Source: GJ-E10 sp035625725 (GTDB lineage Bacteria; Pseudomonadota; Gammaproteobacteria; Burkholderiales; Burkholderiaceae_F). Taken from it: 16,729 bases of DNA. The notes below the pieces were generated by a model. The model was not told where the DNA came from. It did no database searches and worked only from the letters and a program-made list of their open reading frames with translations. The position numbers and the translations under genes were made by a program. This document shows, piece by piece, positions 1-7,029 of the stretch. Positions within the stretch are counted from its first letter, which is position 1, and every line of letters begins with the position of its first letter. The stretch spans positions 1 through 16,729 of the forward strand of contig DASPPB010000055.1 of assembly GCA_035625725.1 (NCBI GenBank), read 5' to 3'.

Positions 1-1
1 G

Positions 2-307
2 ACCTACATCAACTACTCGCCCGATCCGCTCAACAACTTCTCGATCCGGCCGGAGTTTTACTACGACCCGCAGGGGCAGCGCACCGGCACACCGGCACGC
101 TACGGGAACTTTGCCCTGGGCTGGCAGCACTGGTGGTCGCCGCAAGTCGAGGCGCGTCCGGAGATCGCCTACTACCACTCCTTTAACAACCCGGCCTTCA
201 ATGGCAACACGGACGCCGGCATCGGCCCCAGCGGGTTCAATACGAGCATTGCGCCCAACAAGCAAAACGCCGTGATCGTCTCGGGGGACATCATCTGGCA
301 CTTCTAA
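2..307 (+). CDS. C-terminal part of an outer-membrane beta-barrel protein (BBP2/OmpL-like porin type)
   Basis: Only the last 101 codons are visible; the reading frame enters from the left edge and stops at TAA 305-307. The fragment alternates polar and aromatic residues as beta-strands do: YYDPQGQRTG is followed by FALGWQHWWSPQVEARPEIAYY, then a glycine- and asparagine-rich loop, then a final strand ending in IVSGDIIWHF. A terminal Phe after an alternating strand is the usual recognition signal of the outer-membrane assembly machinery. The combination of the WQHWWSP and RPEI.YYHSF patterns with the GDxIWHF end fits the putative beta-barrel porin-2 (OmpL-like) family. That family assignment is recognition from memory, while the outer-membrane barrel nature is more secure. 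It lies upstream of an RND efflux operon on the same strand, but a gap of over 400 bases makes co-transcription uncertain. Confidence 0.72.
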   Translation, partial: TYINYSPDPLNNFSIRPEFYYDPQGQRTGTPARYGNFALGWQHWWSPQVEARPEIAYYHSFNNPAFNGNTDAGIGPSGFNTSIAPNKQNAVIVSGDIIWHF

Positions 308-724
308 GCGAGCCGCAGATCGAAGGGCACGGCTAGCCGCGCAAGTGACGTGGCATGGTCAGACGGCAGCACCCGCAGCCGCCTGGCCAGTCATCCGCTA
401 AGGCTAGCCGCTCGCAGCCGGGCGATTTGGGGGCGCTCACGCCGAAAAGTACGGCGAGCGCAAAGACCGTCGGAGGCGCGCAGCAGCAACGAAGGGCGGA
501 AAAGAAAGTGCGCATGCCAGTGCTACAGAATAGCCGTCGCGAGACATCGGCCGCTTCGTGCGAACGCTCGCCATTTGTCTTCGGCTACCCTGGCGCCTAT
601 TTGGACGGCGCGCGAGCCCCACGATCTCGCTGTCCCGGCACGGGAGCCAGACGGGGGGGTCGGTCGCGAGCTCCGGCACAATACGCAAAACGCCGAAAAC
701 CAATATCAATGCTGAAAGACGTCC
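308..724. other. Gene-poor intergenic stretch upstream of the efflux operon
   Basis: About 417 bases separate the porin stop from the adaptor start. I see no convincing gene in it. Short open frames on both strands lack ribosome binding sites and recognisable sequence. It contains a ten-base direct repeat, GGCTAGCCGC, at 331-340 and 402-411, whose first eight bases are self-complementary. The last 45 bases, about 678-720, are noticeably richer in A (CAATACGCAAAAC, then CCAATATCAATGC) and are the likeliest place for the efflux operon promoter, but no good -35/-10 pair can be named. No factor-independent terminator with a U-run is visible after the porin. Confidence 0.5.
331..411. repeat. Pair of ten-base direct repeats containing a palindrome
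   Basis: GGCTAGCCGC occurs at 331-340 and again at 402-411, start to start 71 bases apart, which is close to seven helical turns. The core GGCTAGCC is its own reverse complement, so the copies could be dimer binding sites or could pair with each other in RNA. Two copies in 80 bases of G+C-rich DNA could also be chance; no regulator gene is visible nearby. Confidence 0.3.
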
Positions 725-2011
725 ATGCCGCCTCGAGTCTTCGCGCGCTCTTTGCCATTATCGCCAGCCTATGACCTGACCGTGTGTCGAGGCGGGCCGC
801 TGCTTGCGCCCCTTTTAAAGCGCGCGCTCGTGGCCCCGTTGGTTGCTGTCTTCCTGTGCGGCGCCGCAGCAGAGGAAGTCAAAACCAGCAGCGAATCGAG
901 CGCGCCAGGCGCCGCGCCGAGCGCAACCGGGACCTTCAAACCGACGCCCGCGCAGCTTGCGGGACTCAAGATCGTCACGGTGGCGCGCGCAAGCTTTCGA
1001 GCTGAAGACATCACCGAAGGTAAGATCGCCCTCAACGCCGATCGCAGCACGCCTGTTTTTTCGCCGTATTCGGGTCGAGTCACGCGGATTCTCGTGGGTT
1101 TGGGAGACCGTGTTGAGGCGGGCCAACCCCTGTTTGCGTTGCAGGCCTCGGAGTTCGTCCAGGGGCAAAACGACTTACTGAGCGCGCAGGCGGCCCTGGC
1201 CACCGCAAATGCGCAGCTTTTGCTCGCGCAAAACAATGAGAAACGTAAGCACGCCATGTTCGAAGCAAAGGCCGGATCCCGGCAGGACTGGGAACAGAGC
1301 CAATCGGACCTGGCGGCAGCGCAAAGCGCGGCGCGCACTGCCGAGGCGGCGCTTGCAGCCGTGCGCAATCGCTTGACCATTTTGGGCAAGAGCGAGGAGC
1401 AAATCGATGCCTTGGGGCGCGCCGAGAAGATGGACCCCGTGGCCTACGTCCTCGCGCCCATCGTCGGCATCGTGACGGACAAGCAAGTTGGTCTTGGCCA
1501 GTACGTGCAGTCCGGCGCTTCGACCCCCGCCTACACGGTTGGAGACCTCTCCACGGTGTGGCTGATTGCCAACGTGCGGGAGACCGATGCACCGCGCATC
1601 AGGCGTGGTCAGACGGTGGAAGTGCACGTGATTGCATTGCCCGAGCGCGTATTCACAGCCCGCATCACCTACGTTGCCGCAAGCTTGGATCCGGCGACGC
1701 GACGCCTTTTGGTAAGAGCCGAAATCCCCAACCCCGACGGCGTGCTCAAGCCCGAAATGTTCGCGAGTTTCAGCATTCTCTCGGGGACGCAGGTCAGCGC
1801 TCCGGCCGTACCCGAAAGCGGTGTCATTTATGAAGGATCGGAGGCGCGTGTGTGGATCGTCGCCGATGACGGTACGCTTGCCCTGCGCCGGATCCGGCCC
1901 GGGCGCGCTGCCAATGGCCTTCTCGAAGTGCTCGATGCCGGCGTCAAGCCGGGCGAAAAGGTTGTCGCAAGCGGCGCGCTATTCATCGACCGGGCTGCGC
2001 AGGGGGACTGA
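725..2011 (+). CDS. RND efflux periplasmic adaptor (membrane fusion) subunit, CzcB/HlyD family
   Basis: This protein would bridge the inner-membrane pump and the outer-membrane channel encoded just downstream. From the ATG at 725 it has 428 residues. A hydrophobic signal or anchor lies at about 33-49 (LKRALVAPLVAVFLCGAAA). A lipoyl/barrel-sandwich half follows at about 108-143 (PVFSPYSGRVTRILVGLGDRV). An alpha-helical hairpin rich in Ala, Gln and Glu runs from about 145 to 228. The second lipoyl half is at about 240-272 (APIVGIVTDKQVGLGQYVQSG), then a beta-barrel domain containing TVWLIANVRETDAPRIRRGQ, then a membrane-proximal domain. These are hallmarks of CzcB/CusB-type adaptors. No His-rich or Cys/Met metal-binding N-terminal extension is seen. 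The start is uncertain: the ATG at 725 has only a weak GAAAGACG upstream, and a GTG at 782 would give a more normal signal peptide. The pump gene follows after 51 bases. Confidence 0.9.
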   Translation: MPPRVFARSLPLSPAYDLTVCRGGPLLAPLLKRALVAPLVAVFLCGAAAEEVKTSSESSAPGAAPSATGTFKPTPAQLAGLKIVTVARASFRAEDITEGKIALNADRSTPVFSPYSGRVTRILVGLGDRVEAGQPLFALQASEFVQGQNDLLSAQAALATANAQLLLAQNNEKRKHAMFEAKAGSRQDWEQSQSDLAAAQSAARTAEAALAAVRNRLTILGKSEEQIDALGRAEKMDPVAYVLAPIVGIVTDKQVGLGQYVQSGASTPAYTVGDLSTVWLIANVRETDAPRIRRGQTVEVHVIALPERVFTARITYVAASLDPATRRLLVRAEIPNPDGVLKPEMFASFSILSGTQVSAPAVPESGVIYEGSEARVWIVADDGTLALRRIRPGRAANGLLEVLDAGVKPGEKVVASGALFIDRAAQGD

Positions 2012-2014
2012 CCA

Positions 2015-2030
2015 CGATCGTCCTCGATCG
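2015..2030 (+). other. Small inverted repeat between adaptor and pump genes
   Basis: CGATCG at 2015-2020 and CGATCG at 2025-2030 are separated by TCCT and could form a 6-base-pair, 4-base-loop RNA hairpin just after the adaptor stop codon. No U-run follows, so it does not look like a terminator. It might influence transcript stability or translation of the pump, whose own ribosome binding site is weak. Function is inferred only. Confidence 0.3.
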
Positions 2031-2062
2031 GTCATTTCTGCGCACAGAACCATGAGCCTTCT

Positions 2063-5000
2063 ATGAACAGCATCATCGCCTATGCGCTGAAGCAGCGCAT
2101 CCTGATGCTCTCGCTGCTAATCGGCATGTTCGTTGCCGGCGTGGTTGCATTTCTCAAACTCAATATCGAGGCCTACCCCGACCCGGTGCCACCCCTAGTC
2201 GACATCATTACGCAAAGCACCGGCCAGTCGGCCGAAGAAATCGAGCGCTACATCACAATCCCCATCGAAGTGCAGATGGCAGGTATCCCTAACGTCAAGG
2301 CGATCCGAACCATCTCCCTGTTTGGCCTGTCCGATGTCAAGCTGCAATTCACGTATGACTTCACCTATCAGCAGGCCGAGCAGTGGGTGATCAACCGCCT
2401 CTCGCAGCTGCCGCCGCTGCCCAACGGCGCGCAGCCGGGTATCTCGCCCTGGAGTCCGATTGGTGAGATCTACCGCTATCGAGTCGTCGGCCCATCCGGC
2501 TACTCGGTTACGGATCTCAAGACAATCGAGGACTGGATCCTCGAGCGGCGCTTTCGTGCCGTGCCAGGCGTGGTCGATGTCAACGGATGGGGCGGCAAGA
2601 CCAAGACATATGACGTGACGGTCAACCTGGATCGGCTCATTTCGTACGGCTTGACCTTCCCGCAGGTGCTCAGCGCCCTGAACAACGCGAGCAGCAACGT
2701 CGGAGGCCAAACCATCGAATTCGGTCCGCAGGCAGCCGTCGTGCGGGGTGTCGGCCTGATTCGCACGATGGACGACGTGCGCAACTCGCTGCTCACAGCC
2801 GCCAACGGCGTCCCGGTAATGCTCAAGGACGTCGCCACCGTGTCGGTGGGCCATCTGCCGCGACTGGGCATCGCCGGCGAGGACGACGACGACGACATCG
2901 TGCAAGGCATCATTCTCATGCGCCGAGGCGAGCAAAGCCTGCCCACCTTGGAGCGCGTGAAGGCCGAAATCGAAAAAATCAATACGACCGGCGTGCTCCC
3001 GCCCGGGGTGCATATCGACAGGATTTACGACCGCACCGAGCTTATCAAGATCACGACCCGTACCGTTATGCACAACATGGTGGTGGGGGTCATTCTGATT
3101 TTCCTCGTGCAGTGGATCTTTCTGGGAAACTTGCGCAGCGCGCTCATCGTTGCGACAACAATACCGTTTGCGCTGTTTTTCGCTGTCTTGATCCTGATCG
3201 CACGAGGTGAATCAGCCAACCTGCTGTCGGTCGGAGCAATCGATTTCGGTCTCATCGTCGATGCCACAGTGATCATGGTGGAGAACATCTTCCGCCACCT
3301 GGTGGAATCCGAGCGCGGCGAACCCGATTACATGCTGCACCACGTGCGCTCGGCTGTGGGGCTACGCGGGAAGTTTGCGGTGATCGCCAATGCCGCGCAA
3401 GAGGTAAACAAAGCGATCTTCTTCTCCGCCGCGATCATCATCGCGGGCTTTGTGCCCTTGTTCACACTCTCAGGCGTCGAGGGCCATATCTTCGGCCCCA
3501 TGGCCCGTACCTACGCCTATGCGATTGCTGGCGGCCTGATCGCCACCTTCACCATTTCGCCAGCGCTGAGCGGCCTGCTGCTCACCAGCAAACTGCAGGA
3601 AACCGAAACCATTGTCGTGCGCTTTTTGCGCAAGATCTACGCGCCGGTGCTGCGCTACGCGCTCGAGCATCGGCGCCTGACTTTGGGCAGTGCGGGGGTG
3701 CTGGCGATCGGGGCAATAGCTGCAGCGAGCTTCCTCGGGCTTGAATTTTTGCCCAAACTGGAGGAGGGCAACTTCTGGATTCGCGCAACGATGCCGTCGT
3801 CGATATCGCTGTCGGAGGCCAATATCTACGTCAATAAGATGCGCCGCCTCATCAAGAGTTACCCCGAGGTGGTTACCGCCGTCTCGCAAAACGGCCGACC
3901 CGATGACGGAACCGACTCGACCGGTTTTTTCAATGCGGAGTTTTATGTACCGCTCAAACCATTCGACGACTGGCCCAAAGGTGTCGACAAGGCCAAGCTC
4001 ACGCACGAGATGAGCGATGCGCTCGAAGCGCAGTTTCCGGGCGTGGACTTCAATTTCTCGCAGAACATCGAGGACAACGTCGAGGAGGCGGCCTCCGGCG
4101 TCAAAGGAGAAAACTCGGTCAAGCTCTACGGTAACGATTTGGCGGTGTTGGAGAAGACCGCGAATCAGATCAAGGAAGTCATGTCGACGATACCGGGCAT
4201 CGTGGACCTCGCGGTATTCCGGTCCCTCGGCCAGCCCACCGTCAAAATCGAGGTCAACCGGGAGCGCGCCGCGCGCCTTGGCCTTGCCCCGGGCGATATC
4301 AACGCCACGATCCAAGCCGCAATCGGCGGCCAATCGGCCGGCGACGTGTACGAAGACGGTAGCGACCGCCATTTTCCGATGATGGTGCGCCTGGCCCCCG
4401 AATACCGAAGAAGCATGGACGCGATACGGCGCATCACCGTGGGCGCGCCCAGCCCGAGCGGCAACGGAATTGTGCAGGTGCCGCTTAACGAAGTGGCCGA
4501 TATCCGTCTCGTGTCAGGCGCATCTTTTATCTATCGGGAAGGCCAGCAGCGCTACATTCCCATCAAATTTGGGGTGCGCGAGCGCGATTTGGGCGGCGCG
4601 GTGTTGGATGCGCAGCGTCTCATCGCGGAGAAGGTCAAAATGCCGGCCGGCTACCACCTCGATTGGGCGGGTGAGTTCGGCGAGCTACAAGAGGCGCTTG
4701 AGCGGCTTGCCGTCGTCGTGCCGATCAGCCTGCTGATGATCTGCGTGCTGCTGTACACGAACTTTGGTTCGCTCGTTGATACCGCGTTGGCGGCGAGCGT
4801 CATGCCCATGGCCTTGATCGGAGGGATACTGGCACTGTTCTTTACGGGGACGCCCTTTAGCGTTTCCGCGGCGATCGGTTTCGTTGCGCTATTTGGCATC
4901 GCCGCCATGGACGGGATCATCGTCTTGTCCTATTACAACAATCTGATCTACGACGGAATGGAGGCCAGCGAGGCCGTGGTCAAGGCCTGCGAGGTCCAAA

Positions 5001-5221
5001 TGCGTCCGGTCGTGATGACCTGTATTGCCGCCTGTGTGGGCTTGTTGCCGGCGGCTGTTTCGACCGGCATTGGATCGCAGGTGCAAAAGCCGCTTGCTCT
5101 TGTGGTGGTCGGCGGCATACTGGTGGCGCCCGTGTTGATTCTGATTGTGCTGCCCGTCCTCATTCGCCTGTTTTCGCGTAGCGCGCAGCGGCTCGAGGCG
5201 CAGGCTTCGGAGGCGCAATGA
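2063..5221 (+). CDS. Heavy-metal-efflux type RND transporter permease, CzcA/CusA family
   Basis: This is a proton-driven inner-membrane pump of 1052 residues, the normal length for the HME-RND group. The N-terminal helix (about 10-32) is followed by the first periplasmic domain, a helix bundle at about 335-555, a second periplasmic domain and a final bundle from about 884 to 1036. The fourth helix carries DFGLIVDATVIMVEN with D394, D400 and E407, matching the charged proton-relay residues of CzcA. Family patterns such as GQSAEEIERYITIPIE and QFTYDFTYQQAEQWV are also present. A run of five aspartates, D274-D278, sits in the first periplasmic domain. The stop overlaps the next start (ATGA at 5218-5221), so pump and channel are translationally coupled. 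The likely substrate is a divalent cation (for example Zn, Co, Ni or Cd), but the sequence alone does not fix which. Confidence 0.93.
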   Translation: MNSIIAYALKQRILMLSLLIGMFVAGVVAFLKLNIEAYPDPVPPLVDIITQSTGQSAEEIERYITIPIEVQMAGIPNVKAIRTISLFGLSDVKLQFTYDFTYQQAEQWVINRLSQLPPLPNGAQPGISPWSPIGEIYRYRVVGPSGYSVTDLKTIEDWILERRFRAVPGVVDVNGWGGKTKTYDVTVNLDRLISYGLTFPQVLSALNNASSNVGGQTIEFGPQAAVVRGVGLIRTMDDVRNSLLTAANGVPVMLKDVATVSVGHLPRLGIAGEDDDDDIVQGIILMRRGEQSLPTLERVKAEIEKINTTGVLPPGVHIDRIYDRTELIKITTRTVMHNMVVGVILIFLVQWIFLGNLRSALIVATTIPFALFFAVLILIARGESANLLSVGAIDFGLIVDATVIMVENIFRHLVESERGEPDYMLHHVRSAVGLRGKFAVIANAAQEVNKAIFFSAAIIIAGFVPLFTLSGVEGHIFGPMARTYAYAIAGGLIATFTISPALSGLLLTSKLQETETIVVRFLRKIYAPVLRYALEHRRLTLGSAGVLAIGAIAAASFLGLEFLPKLEEGNFWIRATMPSSISLSEANIYVNKMRRLIKSYPEVVTAVSQNGRPDDGTDSTGFFNAEFYVPLKPFDDWPKGVDKAKLTHEMSDALEAQFPGVDFNFSQNIEDNVEEAASGVKGENSVKLYGNDLAVLEKTANQIKEVMSTIPGIVDLAVFRSLGQPTVKIEVNRERAARLGLAPGDINATIQAAIGGQSAGDVYEDGSDRHFPMMVRLAPEYRRSMDAIRRITVGAPSPSGNGIVQVPLNEVADIRLVSGASFIYREGQQRYIPIKFGVRERDLGGAVLDAQRLIAEKVKMPAGYHLDWAGEFGELQEALERLAVVVPISLLMICVLLYTNFGSLVDTALAASVMPMALIGGILALFFTGTPFSVSAAIGFVALFGIAAMDGIIVLSYYNNLIYDGMEASEAVVKACEVQMRPVVMTCIAACVGLLPAAVSTGIGSQVQKPLALVVVGGILVAPVLILIVLPVLIRLFSRSAQRLEAQASEAQ

Positions 5222-6714
5222 GGCAAACCGTGGTAAGCGGTCCGCGGCGCGTTGTTGTTGCCGTCTGCCTGGCCTTGTTCGGTAGCGGCTGTGCCGTTGG
5301 GCCCGATTACCAGCGTCCCGCCACGACGGCGGGGGACCGCTATACGCGCGATCCCCTGCCCGAACAGACGGTTGGGGTCGACGCGCCCGGTGGCACGTCG
5401 CAGCGATGGGCCTACGGCCAAGATATCTCAGCGCAATGGTGGGAAGCATTTCATTGTGATTCGCTCGACCGCCTGATTAAGGAGGCCTTCGAGGCCAACC
5501 CCAGCATTCAAGCCGCGCAGGCCGCTCTGCGCCAGGCCAATGAGCTGGCGGCTGCGCAGCGCGGCTTTTTTGCGCCGACAATCGCAGCGTCTTTTACGCC
5601 GAGCCGGCAAAAAAACCCGGTCGGGACGCTTGCGCCCACCTTGACCTCGGGTGTTCCCGTCTTCAGCCTCTACACGACGCAACTCAGCGTGGGCTATACG
5701 CTCGACCTTTTCGGGGCCAACCGGCGCCAGGTCGAGTCTTTGGTGGCACAGGCGGACATGCAACGCTTCCAGTTGGAGGCAACCTACATCACCCTGTCGA
5801 CTAATGTCGTCACAGCGGCCGTGCAGGAGGCAGCATTGCGAGCGCAGATTGCCGCTACGGAGCGGATGATCGCAATCGAAACCGAGCAGCTGCAAATCAT
5901 GCAGCGCGAAGTCGAACTCGGCGCAATTTCGGTGTCCGATGCCACGGCGCAGGAAGTGCTGTTAGCGCAGACGGCGGCCTTGCTGCCGCCCCTGCGCAAA
6001 CAGCTCGCCTTGCAGCGCGATGCGCTAAGCGCGCTGCTCGGACGCTTGCCCTCCCAGGAGCCCGCGGAGGTCTTCGAGCTCTCGAGCATCGAATTGCCGG
6101 CTGACCTGCCTGTGAGCCTGCCCTCGCGGATCGTCGAGCAGCGCCCCGACGTGCGGGCGGCCGAGGAACAAATGCACGCAGCCAGCGCGAACGTGGGCGT
6201 GGCCATCGCCAACATGCTGCCGCAGTTAACGTTTGAAGGAACGCTGGGTGGGACGGCGACAAGCATCAGCAAAATGTTTTCGGCCGGCGATAAGTTCTGG
6301 ACTGTGGGGGCCAGCCTCAGTCAGACCCTTTTTGCGGGCGGCACCCTCTACCATCGCGAGCGGGCCGCCGTCGATGCTCTGGACGAGGCCGGCGCGCTTT
6401 ACCGAGCTGCTGTGATCACGGCCTTTCAGAACGTGGCCGACACCTTGCATGCCTTGGTGTTCGACGCGCAGGCGCTAAAGGCCGACCTGGAAGCAGAGCG
6501 CTCCGCGCAACGCAATCTGGAGTACACCCGCAAGGCCCTGGATCTCGGATCGGTGAGCTACCTCGCGTTGCTTAATGCCGAGCAGTCCTACCTGCAGGCC
6601 GTCGTCAATCGCGTGCAGGCACAGGCCAACCGCTATAGCGATACGGCGGCTCTGTTCCAGGCGCTGGGGGGTGGCTGGTGGAACCGCCCGAGCGGACAGA
6701 CGGCGGAGCGTTAG
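5218..6714 (+). CDS. Outer-membrane efflux lipoprotein, NodT/OprM family
   Basis: This is the outer-membrane channel of the tripartite pump, 498 residues. It begins with a signal peptide ending in FGSGC, so Cys25 would be the lipidated residue. The following AVGPDYQRP is the signature start of mature NodT/OprM-type channels. Two outer-membrane efflux repeats follow. The first includes DSLDRLIKEAFEANPSIQAAQAALRQA and LSVGYTLDLFGANRRQVE. The second includes IVEQRPDVRAAEEQMHAASANVGVAIANMLPQ and LDLGSVSYLALLNAEQSYLQA. A strong ribosome binding site, GGAGG at 5209-5213, lies inside the end of the pump gene, and the start overlaps the pump stop by four bases. CzcA pumps often pair with CzcC-type channels; here the partner is NodT type, so metal specificity should not be assumed from the channel. 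Confidence 0.93.
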   Translation: MRQTVVSGPRRVVVAVCLALFGSGCAVGPDYQRPATTAGDRYTRDPLPEQTVGVDAPGGTSQRWAYGQDISAQWWEAFHCDSLDRLIKEAFEANPSIQAAQAALRQANELAAAQRGFFAPTIAASFTPSRQKNPVGTLAPTLTSGVPVFSLYTTQLSVGYTLDLFGANRRQVESLVAQADMQRFQLEATYITLSTNVVTAAVQEAALRAQIAATERMIAIETEQLQIMQREVELGAISVSDATAQEVLLAQTAALLPPLRKQLALQRDALSALLGRLPSQEPAEVFELSSIELPADLPVSLPSRIVEQRPDVRAAEEQMHAASANVGVAIANMLPQLTFEGTLGGTATSISKMFSAGDKFWTVGASLSQTLFAGGTLYHRERAAVDALDEAGALYRAAVITAFQNVADTLHALVFDAQALKADLEAERSAQRNLEYTRKALDLGSVSYLALLNAEQSYLQAVVNRVQAQANRYSDTAALFQALGGGWWNRPSGQTAER

Positions 6715-6792
6715 TCCGTCGGCCACCCACGGGTGTTCGTACTACACTGCGCTTCTGTGGGAAGCCTGTTTAGCGCGATCGAAGGGACGTCT
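6715..6792 (+). promoter_or_regulatory. Leader region of ubiK with ribosome binding site
   Basis: The 78 bases between the efflux operon stop and ubiK probably contain the ubiK promoter. A weak -10-like TACACT is at 6743-6748 but has no good -35 partner. A clear Shine-Dalgarno-like GAAGGGA at 6781-6787 lies five bases before the ATG at 6793, and it decides that start over an upstream in-frame codon. A small stem CACC/GGTG at 6724-6735 is too short to call as a terminator. Confidence 0.4.
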
Positions 6793-7029
6793 ATGGAAAT
6801 TCCCTCCTTCATCGAGGACCTGCAGCAACGTTTGGGAGCGCTGTTTGCGGCCACGCCAGCCGCGGATATTCAGCGCAATCTCAAGGCCTTGCTGAACCAG
6901 CAGTTTGCAAAACTCGACTTGGTAAGTCGCGAGGAGTTCGAGATTCAGTGCGAGGTGTTGGCCAAAGCGCGGGAGAAAATCGACGCGCTCGAAGCCAAGG
7001 TGGCGCAACTAGAACTTCGCCGCGGCTAA
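6793..7029 (+). CDS. ubiK: Ubiquinone biosynthesis accessory factor UbiK (BMFP family)
   Basis: A 78-residue protein, the usual size of UbiK (YqiC), which assists the soluble Ubi complex in ubiquinone synthesis, probably by binding UbiJ and lipid. It reads MEIPSFIEDLQQRLGALF at the N-terminus, has an amphipathic first half, and ends in a heptad-like coiled coil at about 44-76 (EFEIQCEVLAKAREKIDALE, then AKVAQLELR). This order is diagnostic of the BMFP (brucella membrane fusogenic protein) family. The ATG at 6793 was chosen because GAAGGGA lies just upstream and the family begins here; the open frame extends 20 codons further without family similarity. The last 21 bases overlap the 3' end of the convergent gene on the minus strand. 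Confidence 0.9.
   Translation: MEIPSFIEDLQQRLGALFAATPAADIQRNLKALLNQQFAKLDLVSREEFEIQCEVLAKAREKIDALEAKVAQLELRRG

Noticed and set aside
333..515. A 60-codon minus-strand frame in the intergenic gap with a Cys-rich, signal-peptide-like translation (MRTFFSALRCCCAPP).
   Set aside because: There is no ribosome binding site before its ATG, no recognised family, and several overlapping frames of similar length lie in the same stretch. Too weak to annotate without conservation evidence.
350..774. Plus-strand frames of 121 and 139 codons in the gap before the adaptor gene.
   Set aside because: Both translations are Arg/Ser/Ala rich with no domain-like pattern, they overlap each other and one overlaps the adaptor start. 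They are typical random frames of G+C-rich DNA.
2195..3073. A 292-codon minus-strand frame inside the RND pump gene.
   Set aside because: It is antisense to a highly conserved part of the pump and its translation is His/Arg/Asp rich without family features.
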